This document shows, one piece after another, positions 46,593 through 57,280 of a stretch of DNA of 64,000 nt. Every line of letters starts with the position of its first letter. The first letter of the stretch is position 1. The notes beneath the pieces are model-generated. The model ran no database searches. It was not told the DNA's origin and saw only the letters and a list, made by a program, of their open reading frames with translations. Source of the stretch: Gnetum montanum. Its lineage: Eukaryota > Streptophyta > Gnetopsida > Gnetales > Gnetaceae. Where the stretch lies: positions 284,322 to 348,321 of the forward strand of contig MNCI01013764.1 in assembly GCA_015680685.1 (NCBI GenBank), written 5' to 3'. A program made the position numbers and the translations under genes.

Positions 46593-47880
46593 TTAACTCT
46601 TATAGTGGAGAAATCCCCTACTCCTCAAATCACCATTGTTGCACGTAAGACCTCTATGGCCACTATTACTCAAGAAACACTTGCTTGGACAATAGTAGAT
46701 AAGACTAGCATCCTCACTCATGTTGATTTTGGGGATATTAATTGGGCCAATATGACGAAGGAGCAGATTCTCCATCATTTGAAGAGTGGCCTTCAACATC
46801 TATTCTGAGAAGTTATGGAGCTAGATTCCAAATAAGTTTGATGCATTTTTATGTTTTAGTTTTTTTTTTAAGTTATGATTTTGTTTAAGTTATATTTTTG
46901 TGTATTGATTACTAATTGACTATGTGTTGTATCTCAAGCATGAAGAGACATTGATGACCCTAATGGTGAGGGTGGGGATGACCCACCACTTCCTCCTTCT
47001 AATGCCCCTTAGCACCATCCATTTTCTAATTTCAACTTATTGGGTATTTATTTTTGTCTTTATGTTAATGGCTATTGTTAGACAAGACTATGAATATTAT
47101 TATTTTTTGACATTTTGCCATAGAGTGTGGCCATGGCTGTGTATGTTATAAACACTTTAAATTAACTTTTTTTGTTTCAACTTTGGCTATATATATTGTT
47201 CTAGTGTTATAAGCATTGTAAATGGCTATGTTGATGATTTTGGTTATAAAGTTAAATGACTAACCAATGTGGTTAAAGGCTAAATGTCAATAAAGTAACA
47301 AATATGTGTATTAATTTTAGGCCATGGAAGGCACAAATTGTTCAAGTATTTTGCTAGTTTAAGGCATGGCAAACCTTGTTACACTTGTAGTTTAAGAAAT
47401 TCATATTTTTTGATGATATTTTTCTATGTTAAAATTTTTATGACTCTTTTTTAGTTTATATCATGCTAAATAAGTAAAGTAAAAAAAGACACAAAACTGT
47501 AATAAATAGAAATGTAAGTAACATAAATTTCTAAGCTATATGAATAAAAAGGTAAAATAAAACATAGAAAAAGGCTTAACTAGTTAACAAAGAGAAAACT
47601 TAGGCCTAAATGTTATTTTACACATGGTTATAAAGGTTACAAGGGTGTAGCATGGATGGAGTAGGGGTGCATGTTACTTGTCCAAACTCTTCCTAATCTT
47701 TGAAAGATTAGGAAATGTATAAGGCCTATTCCACACAAGCTTGTAATCACCATTCCCTTCATTGATGATGTTGAAAGGAAGTTCATCACATGACACATCT
47801 TGTTGCCCATCATTGTTCTTCTTAGCTTACTCCTCTCTCACAGGTTGATGGACTTCATGGCTGGGAGTTTCTTGTTCTAT
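46593..47880. other. AT-rich stretch between F and the protease of G
   Basis: A 67-codon plus-strand frame (46,605-46,808, with THVDFGDINWANMTKEQIL) and a Pro-rich segment near 46,950-47,010 could be leftovers of a coding region, but I cannot assign them. From 47,150 to 47,640 only AT-rich sequence is seen. Confidence 0.4.
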
Positions 47881-48280
47881 GTTCACATTTTTAACAACCA
47901 AGGAAACAACATTTTCACTATGAATGATGATTTTACCTCCATCATAAGGAAGGTGAATCTCTTGGTGGATAGGAAAAGGCATAGCTCATAATTAGGCCAA
48001 CCAAGGTCTTCTTAGGATAAGATTAAACCCTAGCTTCTCCTCAACCATCAAGAAATTGGTGGTTATGAGGAATTGCTCCCCTGCTACAAAGACCAAGGAG
48101 ATAGACCCCTTAATAGTAACCCTTGACCTATTGAAAGATTTGAGAGTAGAATTTTTTGTGGGCTATATCTACTCTATTAGGCCCAATCATTCAACAATGG
48201 TGCACAAGATGACATTTTTGTAGCTCCATCATCAACATGCACCCAATGCACCTTAAATTGCCCCACCTAAATTGTAGTGA
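47880..48280 (-). pseudogene. Aspartic protease of element G
   Basis: WVHVDDGATKMSSCAP (about 48,205-48,255) has the catalytic position as D-D-G-A, as in several Tat-branch proteases. SRVTIKGSISLVFVAGEQF and FNLILRRPWLA follow; the latter corresponds to the ILGRPWL block. Stops occur after the LLNDWA and RRPWLA segments. It would cleave the polyprotein. Confidence 0.75.
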
Positions 48281-49199
48281 AAAGAGATGACCTTATCACT
48301 TTTCCATTTTGGGGGTTGTATTTAATTTCACTAGCATGAAACACTAGCGATGTTGACTTTCCTTTCCTTAGTAAAGAAGAAACCATTATTGCATGGATAG
48401 ATTTCTCTTTAGTAGGGATGTCTTCTTTAATCTAGATGGAAGTCAACATTTTGACTAGCACCTCATGATGTGTGGTAGAAGTCATGATTAGGTCATACAA
48501 ATTTAGAGTTGTGTTCTTTTCCTTAAGAAACTATCTAACTTGATCCATTGCACTGAGGAAGCTTTTATCATTGGCCATGGGCTTGTCACCTTGGTTATGC
48601 TTTACTTCCTTCATGCAACCCAAAATGTGAACTTCAACCTTAGGTTGTTGGGGTCTTTCTTATTTCTTCTAATTTTGGATTTTTAGGATCTCTTGTGGTT
48701 CATTGGTTGAGGTAGGCTAGGTAGAGGAGGTCATAGATATAGCTGATATGGGAGTGGGCTTCAGAGAACCCACTTCCTTTCATGTCTCACCCAGCTTATC
48801 ATCCTTGTTGTTAGGCTTTTACTTACGATTCTTTCTCTACTTGGCTAAATCTTTTTGGTCATCATTTATTGGTTGTCAGGAAGAGGAAGCTACATTGGCC
48901 ATCACAGGAGGTCATTGTATGTCACATCAATTGGTTGAACTATGGTTGGTTTGTTTATGTTAGGTTGGGGCATCCTAATGACAAAAGGCTTCCTTAAAGG
49001 TGCCCACAATGGTACTCTTACAATGAAAAGGGGTCTTGTGCTGGTGGAAGCTAAAGAGGTGCTTTCATCATGAGGGGATACCTAAATCATGAACAATTCC
49101 CTCACTGGTCCTTAATTATTATCAATATTGAATGTTGAAATAACATAGGAGCCATTACTAGCATTCAATGGGTTCTTGTACACTTACATCGATAGAATT

Positions 49200-51309
49200 T
49201 GTGGTCAGACCAGGTTGGAACCATCTAGGACCAACTCTCCCCTATCTATCATTTTCTACATGTCATCCTTTAGTGCAAGGTAGAATTCTATGTCATGACT
49301 AGGCAATTGGTGATAGTGGAAAAAGTTATCTAGTTTAAAGTAACTAGGTAATTGAGGATCATTATTTGTTGCTCGAGTAGGGTATTTGCCTATTTCACAT
49401 AGCCACTCATGCTTCTTTTGAGTAACTTCAATCATTTGTGTATATTGTATATTTCCATTCTTCAAAAATTGATCTAATATTTTGGATGCCTTCAAAGGTA
49501 AGGTAGTGTACTTTCTTCAATACTTTTGCTCAAAGTTTGGCCTAGTTGTGGTCGATGCAATGGCCCCAAAGGTTGATGGCTAGTTATCATAGTTATTAGT
49601 AGGGGCTTTGGATGGATAGGTCCTTAGCCCTTGGTTAGTAGTGTTTTCCTCTTTAGTTACTATGTCTAAAATTGTGTTATTTTGTTTATTCTTCTCCTTG
49701 TCCCTCCATGTATGTTGGTTTTTTTTATGCTATGTAGGCTAGGTCATGGTTGACCTCTATAGTATCCTCTATGTTCTTCATTTGGAAGAATTCTTAACTA
49801 AGGGACCACAAATCAAGGTAATTGAGCTTTGAATTGATAAAGTTAGTAACCATCCTCTTGAATATAGCCAAAAGATGTGTTTCAACTATAGGTTCTAGTA
49901 TCTCATTGAGCATATCATTCCATCATTGGATGAACTTTTGCACTAGTTCAAGGAATTACTACTTGACTAGCATGAGTTGGTCAAGCATAGTATTGAGCTT
50001 CAAGTTTTACTTGAAGTGGTTAACAAACTATGCTATGAAGTACTCAAGAAAGGATAGGGATCGTCTAGGTAAGATGTAGTACTAGTCAAGTGTTCTCCCA
50101 GTCAAAGACATAGGAAAAATCCTCATGATAGTGTTCAACCAAGGTTGCAATAGCAAGCACTTGGAGTAGAAGGTAATAAGATGAGCATTAGGATAACCTT
50201 CTTCACTATACTTGCTAAATTGAGTGATAGGAACACTAGGAGGAAGTGTCAAGGGTGGGATCATAACACTGATGAGGTTGCCTTGGTAGAAGTTCATGAT
50301 ATTGACATTTTGTGAAGTAGAGGATTTGAGCCTCTTGAACTATTCCATTAGGTCCTAGATCATCTAGAAGGCTTCATCTAGGCCCTATGATGCTCTTGTT
50401 GGCTACAGGGTTTGGATGAAGCATTGAAGTATACATTGCGAGGCTTCTGGCCTTGCTATTGGTTGCAACATGGTTGTAGTTTATGACCAAATAAGGAAAA
50501 AGATGCTTGTGTCAGTATCTAAGGCACAAATGGGACAAAGAGGGTATGCAACCTCTAAGTTTCTTGGAGTTTCATAATGGAGCCCATGTGGATGATTATC
50601 AGATTTGTGGTGGTGACAACCACCATCAATGATTGCATAGATTAGGGTTTTGTTGCAAAAAGCATTGATAGGTTGTAGGTTGTTGGTTATGGCATCGACT
50701 AGATTTGAGGCTTGCATATGACTAGTGTAGGATCAACTATAGTAGGGTAGGAGGGGGTAGAAGATGATTGCACTAGGCCCTTGTAGAAAAGAAAGGCACT
50801 AGAGGAAGGTTTAGTGGCTTTCGAGGTTGCTTATTAGAAAAACCCTCCAAAGATGTTTTCAAGTTTAGATTCTATCCTAAACTCATCCACCTCTTCCTAT
50901 TTTTCCTTTGAGTTGTTCTTTTCATCCTCTTTCTCCATCTTAATCAATTGAGCTAGGATGCTAGCATAGACATAGTTGAGGGGTATTTGCTGATACAGGG
51001 AATTGATATAATCCTTCCCATTCTGATGTATGAGCTCAAAGTCCCTTTTGGCTTCTACTTTTACACGTGGAATTAGCATGCTAGTCTATATTTTGGTACA
51101 AATGTAGTTGTAACAATCTTCATTTATCATCAAAAAGTTAGAACATTTTCTATAACCCTCAAAGACCACCTACACTTGATGATAGTAGAGTCTTTGGGAT
51201 CATAGATCTTCATGGCTTGTTGGCTAGACCCTTCGTCAATGAAGGTGAAAGGCAACTTGGTCGATTGTGAAAAAGATATGGCTATTTCATTGAAAATGAC
51301 TTAAGGCAT
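49200..51309 (-). pseudogene. gag of element G
   Basis: The N-terminal segment SFSQSTKLPFTFIDEG and IPRVKVEAKRDFELIHQNGK (50,897-51,290) aligns with E. The capsid core ITQFSKYSEEGYPNAHLITF and WLNTIMRIFPMSLTGRTLD (50,082-50,297) is Retrotrans_gag. The C-terminal linker FFHYHQLPSHDIEFYLALKD (49,256-49,400) corresponds to the 'YC..H....H.TE.C..LK' segment, with its Cys residues lost. The likely start codon is ATA where E has ATG. Many stops are present. 48,280-49,200 is the unassigned gag-protease linker. Confidence 0.8.
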
Positions 51310-51459
51310 GCTGGAAACGGAAAAAATACAAGCAAATCCAATCAATTGGAATTCAAAAATGGCCAAAAGAATAAAAAATAGAAAAAATCAAAGCACTTAT
51401 TATAAATATTAAGTTGGGTAGAAAAGGGGTTATACCCCTTTACTAGAAATAAAACGTTG

Positions 51460-51478
51460 AGAACATTGATACCAAGTG
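51460..51478 (-). other. Candidate primer-binding site of element G
   Basis: On the minus strand, LTR end GTGAGTGACA is followed by CT and TGGTATCAATGTTCTC. The first eight bases fit the initiator tRNA-Met PBS (TGGTATCAGAGC); the rest is mutated. Confidence 0.55.
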
Positions 51479-52356
51479 TCACTCACACTACCCTCCTAGC
51501 TATCTCTATGCTAGGTATGATAAGGGGAAAAGAAGGGGATGAGATGGAGAAATCTCACATCCTTAGATTCCAATGTTAATGAGAGGGTGGGGGGAGGGGG
51601 AGGGGAAGGACTGAAAACCAAAATGAAAAGTTGGTGTTTGCCACTAAATACCAATTTTTGAAGGCTGCCACTTTTTTAGCTAGGAAAGATGGGGGTTTAG
51701 CTGACCTATAGAAGTTTTATGGCTTCCAAAAGGATTGAACCACAAACATTCCAAAACTAAAAAGAGAATTAGTAGAAAAAATGGAGGGAATGATATCAAC
51801 ATTGGCCTTGGGTTTTGAAATTCACAGCAAGTTGTGAAAAATTCAACAGCCAACAACCTACAACTTCCACACTAAAGGTTCTATCATAGGGGTAAAGAGG
51901 AATAGGGGAAACATTTTTTTTCAAGGTTTATGCTTCAAAAAATCAAAAAAAAAGTTTTCAAATGGAAATTTTGGAAATGAGGGAGACAAATATGGTTATA
52001 GAAATTAGGCAAAGGTCCTCCTTCTAGCATTAAGAAACTATTGCAACTAGAAAAATTAGTTGTTGAAAAATCGAAGGATTTAGCATAGTAACGTTAGCCT
52101 TGAATTCCTAGGGCCTTTGAAAAATGGAATTCAAGGTACCCTAGATGGTGTAGGAAATCACCCAAGAACTTACAAAATGCAAAATAGGGAGGTTGAGAAA
52201 ATAAAATGCAAAAACTTACAGATATGAAAAATAGAAAGCCAAATGCATATTGCACACAAAATGAAACCTTAAAAATTGATTAAAAACAATAAAGAATGAG
52301 TTCTAGAAATGTGTATAAGAAATGCCCATGGAAGAGTCAAAGGGGGATTCACTGGG
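51478..52356 (-). repeat. 5' LTR of element G, PBS-proximal part
   Basis: Left boundary set by the PBS and the terminal TGTCACTCAC; right boundary is the insertion point of element D. 52,042-52,310 aligns with the 3' LTR, and 52,015-52,160 aligns with E. A C/T-rich or G-rich low-complexity run lies at 51,583-51,608. With 61,149-62,255 the LTR is about 1.98 kb. Confidence 0.75.
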
Positions 52357-53267
52357 TGATGAGATGTGTTTCGCATAGGCCACGATATCACATCCCCCAC
52401 GATATCGTGTACGTGATATTGCATTTTCCCTATAATATCACGTTCAAGATATCATAGTGCACCACAATTTCTATAAATAAGAGGTAGCTCTCCCTTATTT
52501 TCATGATTAGAAGTTAGAAGTAGCAAAGCTCTAGCAGTTTGATCCCTCTAGAGTTAGATTATTTTTCCATGTTTACCTGCAATGTGGTGAATGTGATTGT
52601 ATGGTGTCTTTATTTGAGTGTGATGTACTTGGACACACAAATGACTGACAATAAAGATCGATATTACATCATCATTGTAGCATTCACTTTGTTATTTATT
52701 TGTTTGTTTATTTATTTAATATTATTTACTATTTTCTCTATCTCACCCTTAAACTCCTAGAATACAGAATGAGTACAACTTGATTACGAGCATTTAAGTG
52801 TGACTACTTGGTAACCCAATGGCATATCTAGGATCTACCATTGGTATCTAGTGGCATATTTGGGATCTACGCTTGGTAATCCTAGTGGTGTACCTAGGAT
52901 CTATGCTTGGTAATTCTAGTGGTAGTCATGCCCGAGGTCCAAGATGTGTACGGTTGATCAAGGAATTGGTTGCTCATCGCACTTAGGCTAGATTAGATTC
53001 TCTTACCCTTTTCCTCCTAGCTTAGCTTAGTTAATATTATTTTCCACTACCTTTAGGAGTAGCATAGATTAGGAACACATCATACACCTCATCTAGACTA
53101 AACCATATGTGACAAATATAATACTAGTCTAGGTGGAAAGATAGTGAACTGCAACCTAAGGATAACTGTCTAGGTGCCGCAACTAGTCCATCTGCGGAGT
53201 TCGACTAGATCGTGCGTGCGATGCTTCTTTTGTATGGTTGAGTGTAGGGGTACCTCACCACTCATCA
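52357..53267 (+). repeat. 5' LTR of element D (911 bp)
   Basis: U3 has a dense cluster of GATATC dyads (52,380-52,460) before TATAAATA (52472-52479). AATAAAGATC (about 52,649) is a poly(A) signal candidate. A ~33-bp minisatellite (52,808-52,926) built of TTGGTAA-x-CC..GTGGCATA-x-CTAGGATCTA units lies downstream. Differences from the 3' LTR are mainly C/T and G/A at former CG sites. Confidence 0.92.
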
Positions 53268-53268
53268 T

Positions 53269-53286
53269 TGGTGTCGTTGCCCGGGA
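53269..53286 (+). other. Primer-binding site of element D (tRNA-Asp type)
   Basis: TGGTGTCGTTGCCCGGGA matches TGGCGCCGTTGCCGGGGA, the complement of the tRNA-Asp 3' end, at 15 of 18 positions, one base after the LTR. Confidence 0.85.
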
Positions 53287-53400
53287 TGGTGCTAGTTATC
53301 TAGATTAGTTATATCAGACAAGGTCGTTGTAAAGAACTTAATGATATATCTTTCAGAAAATAACAATTATAAAAATTCACACATAAATTCACACACAAAA

Positions 53401-55365
53401 ATTCCTCTCCTACAAGATAATAATGCCACACTTAGTGAGGAAGTTCATTGGAGAACCAATGAACTATATGACAATAAAGATTGGAGTATACAACCTGAAG
53501 TGGGAGTTTCCTATAAGCATGAACAAAAACAACACTATCACAACAAATGAAAGCCTAACTTACCCAATGAAGATGAACCCCCACTAGCCACTACAAACTT
53601 AATGCAAATACAAGAGGCTATTCGAATCTCACGTAGGCATCATAAAGAGAGTCGTCTACCCAGGCTCGATTTAAAAAACTTTCCAAAATTTTCAGGAGGC
53701 TATGACTTAGATCCGCATCAACATTTATTAGCCTTCTATGATGCTTGCACATGGAACAACATTGACAATGGTTAGAAAAAACTTAAGCTCTTTCCTATGA
53801 CACTCATTGACCAAGAAAAAGTATGGTTTAGATTGTTAAAATCAGATTCAATATGACATTGGTCAACAATGGTAGAAGTCTTTAATGAAAAATATCAAAC
53901 CTATGCCAGAGTGTCAGCCTTCAAGAAACAAATCCAAGGATGGAAACAAGTAAAACATGAACCCTTGGACATGGCCTTGGAAAGATATTATGCATTGTTA
54001 AACAATTGTCCAGGCCATGGGCTTTCCAAGGAAAGGCTAATGTACCATATCATTGATGGGCTACGTAATGAAACAAGAGAGATCTTAGGAATGTATGCCC
54101 AAGGTCAACTATATGAACTATGAACCCATCAAATCCAAGAGCTTATTAAGAGGGTAGAAAAAGAAGAAGGAGAAATAGCTACATGAGAGAGTGTTGAAAA
54201 ACATCGACAAGACCAAAATCTTAACTTAACAAAGGTCCATGGTCATGAAAAGGAGAGATAAAAAAATCTCAAGGTGAAAACATCATCTTTGCAAATACAA
54301 AAATCATTAGAAGAAGCCAAGGCAAAGATCAATAAGATGTTGGAATGGATGAATCAAAAGTGTGGAGAATATATCAACATCATTGGAGATATAGTTTTGA
54401 CAACCCAAGAAGCAGGATAAAATAGTAGACATCCAGAAAGAAGGAATAAAGGGAATAAGTGCTCAACTGCCAATCCTACATATGAATCCAACATATGCAT
54501 GTACGATCACCCCATGGGCCAATGCCCAATATTGTTACATATACATGAGCATTGGGGAAACACATTACATCCAGAGTTCATACAAAGATACTATGTTAGA
54601 TCATAGTGGCAACAATCCTAGTCATGGGGGAGACCACCCTTAGACTGGAGGCACCCTTCATATTTTCCAAAATCGAATGCTTATCACAATCAACACCCTA
54701 TTTCTCCATTTGGTCCAACATACTCTATCTCACCATAATACCATTCTCCACAATACTATCAACTCGTGCCTCTAATGAAACCACCACCTTGTGCACCTTA
54801 TAGTCCTCCTAACTTTCAACATTCTCATCCTTTCCCTCCTTCCACAGTGCCACCAACTGTTCCTAAGGTATTTGTGCCACAACAACAACCCATGAACAAC
54901 ACTTGTGCTACTATTACCAATAGCAGTGAGAGGCCTCCTCAACATCAAAGATGTCCTTTCTTTAAACATAGCCATAGGAAGGGACAACACAATTCAGAGG
55001 CAACTACAGCTGCCAACTCAGCACAAGTCCAACAATGTGGTGCACCCTTACCGTTGAACCCAACGCCTCATGTAACTTCATCAGAGCCACCAACTTACAC
55101 TCCAAAAACCATATAGTCCAATGAAAACAACCATGGGAGGCATCATCCTAATCCTTGCATACCATGTAACAGTCACCAACATCATAGTGGGTCAACTCGT
55201 TATCCAGGAACTACATCGTATAAAGTTCCCCACTATGATTATTATGAAGTGTGTGAAATACAAGGGGATAAGTATGGACCGATTCCAATACTTCCAACAT
55301 GCAAGGATCCTTATTTCCCATTTATTAATCCTGCAGGATTAATAAATATTTCTCATTTTCTTTAA
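53401..55365 (+). pseudogene. gag of element D, start codon lost
   Basis: The start aligned with ATG in C (23,835) is ATT here. Conserved blocks: FPKFSGGYDLDPHQH, FPMTLIDQEKVWF, MVEVFNEKYQTYARVSAF, WKQVKHEPLDMALERYYALL, CPGHGLSKERLMYHIIDGLR and NETREILGMYAQ (53,680-54,123). The nucleocapsid Cys/His motif is damaged (ICMYDHPMGQCP near 54,500), and a second Cys/His-like RCPFFKHSHRKGQ lies at about 54,949. A Pro-rich tail ends near 55,365. Several TAG/TGA stops. Confidence 0.85.
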
Positions 55366-56700
55366 TTTTTCAACTTTTTGTTTTTCAGTTTTTCAATTTT
55401 TAACTTTTTGTTTTATCTTTTTTATCTTTTTGTGTGTTTGTATGTTTGTCTTTTTCCATTTTTTGTAAGTAATCTCGTCTACGAATAAAACACTCATGTC
55501 GATCATTGGTTGAGGTGTGTTTTATGTTATTAAGTCATGAGTAGTCAATTATTTAGAATAGTGAGCCCATTACATCCACTCATTCACTCTATAAATAAGA
55601 GGTTCTGTTCAAGGGTACAGTGACATTCTTAAAATGTTTAAACTTAAAAATTAATTTTGTGTTATTGTACCTAGAATAAAGAAGGAAGGACCAAGAGGGA
55701 ATGATTAGGGTGTAACATCAAGGGGACTTGTGGATTCTCTTTGGTGACACTTGTGGGAGTTATCATGCAATATGGTTGTACTAAGATCCTTGTAGATCTA
55801 ATGAAAAATGGGAGTAAGAGTAATCAAAAGGGCACTCAAAATTGAAAAGTTGTTCTAGGGGGTCCCACTGGAAAGACATGCACCCATGCCTGAAGGTTGC
55901 CAGCTTCTCTGGATTCAGTAAAGTGAAAAAAAGAGAGAGAGAAAAGAAAAACAAAGTGCCACAAAACAAAAGTCACTCCTCCCTAGCATAAAACACCAAG
56001 TGATTGTATGCCTTGTTGTTATGGTACTCTCATAGTTGTTCACCATTGGATGAAATGATGCGATGCCATTGATTGAAGGATGGACTTGGTACTGATCTTG
56101 GAATGATGGGTTAATGACATCTTAATCATGCTTTACACACAGGATTCATTGTGCCCTGGGTCAATCACCTCATGTCCCAATTTCTACGATCCCTTCTATA
56201 GTTCGTCTCATCTTACTACTCCTGTAATTGTAGCTTATGTCCCATGTAGCATAGAATTTTCATCTCATTTTAGTGATACTTACATGTGTGTGTTTTATGG
56301 AGTTGGTGTGGATTACATTTAACCCTTCTAGTGCCCATGGACACTTTAAGTGTGGTTACACAAGGGCATAATCGGTTGAAACCTACTTTGGGGAGGACCC
56401 ACTTGTGTAATTTTTTGTAATCTTCACTAATTCTCAAGCTCAAACACATAATTTCTTACCCTCAACATAATTTTCATAATTTTATTTCCCTATTATTATC
56501 CCTCCAAATTTTAGCATTCCAATGTACCATTACATTCCCTTTTCTTCATAACCGCCAAATTTTTAATTGTTAAATTCACATCATTATCATTACGAGTGCC
56601 TCTCAAATTAATTAAATTACCCTAGGATATCTTAATACTTTCCCATGTCCTCAATTTACACCATTAATTTCAAGAAAATAATTACAAATTTGGTATTTTT
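55366..56700 (+). other. Spacer of element D, including the conserved small ORF
   Basis: No gene other than the small ORF remnant at 55,972-56,114 (core TPSDCMPCCYGTL, stop at the same place as in A and C after a 1-base deletion). It aligns with A 1-900 and C 26,204-27,560. Confidence 0.5.
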
Positions 56701-56714
56701 CATGTGTCCCACAT

Positions 56715-56813
56715 CATTGGGGACACAATATCACATACGCGATATCGTATCCCACGTGATATCGCGTACGCGATGTACCATACGGGATATCACATCCTAT
56801 TTTCCTATAAATA
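56715..56813 (+). promoter_or_regulatory. Internal promoter of ORF2 (element D), best preserved copy
   Basis: Four to five dyads in 80 bp: ACACAATATCACATACGCG, GATATCGTA, GTGATATCGCG, TACGCGATGTACC and GGGATATCAC. They are followed within 20 bp by TATAAATA (56806-56813). This reproduces the U3 arrangement of the LTRs although the sequence after the TATA box differs. A purine-rich CTTGGGGGAGAG lies at 56,990-57,001. Confidence 0.6.
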
Positions 56814-57064
56814 GGACACCCCTACCACAACACTTAGTATCTTTTTGCCATTTACGTGGGGGGAATTTTTGAAATTTTTCTCTACAACTTGCGATTGTGT
56901 GACCCTCGCTTTTCACACATATCTCACTCACTGGTGCTCTGATTTTACTTCCGTTTAAACTGACTTGAACCTGGAGTTTTTAGTTTAGTCTTGGGGGAGA
57001 GACACTTGCTAAAAAGTGTCTAACCTTTTTGAAATTTATCATCATCCAAAGGACATCAATTAGG

Positions 57065-57280
57065 GTAATTAACACTAACACTTAGAAAAATTGTGCCAAA
57101 AATCATATGACCTTAGGTACACTGGGAGATTAAAATGAAACCCACCTAAGTCATAGGACCTATTATCATAATTTTCGGGCATGATCACATGATAACATAA
57201 AATATTTAATTAAAGGCATGTAGTAACGTATAACTTGAATTTGAAAATAGCCTTACTAATGTTTGGCCATGTGATTGCAG
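57065..57280 (+). other. Leader intron of ORF2 (element D)
   Basis: Donor G|GTAATT at 57,065, perfect branch point TACTAAT at 57,254-57,260, acceptor GATTGCAG ending at 57,280, ATG at 57,281. Length 216 nt. The branch-to-acceptor distance (20-25 nt) is ideal for a plant intron. Confidence 0.6.

Noticed and set aside
46593-47150. 5' internal region of element F starting after the LTR at 46,592
   Set aside because: No PBS-like sequence follows the LTR end and no gag motif is seen, so the LTR is better read as a 3' or solo LTR.
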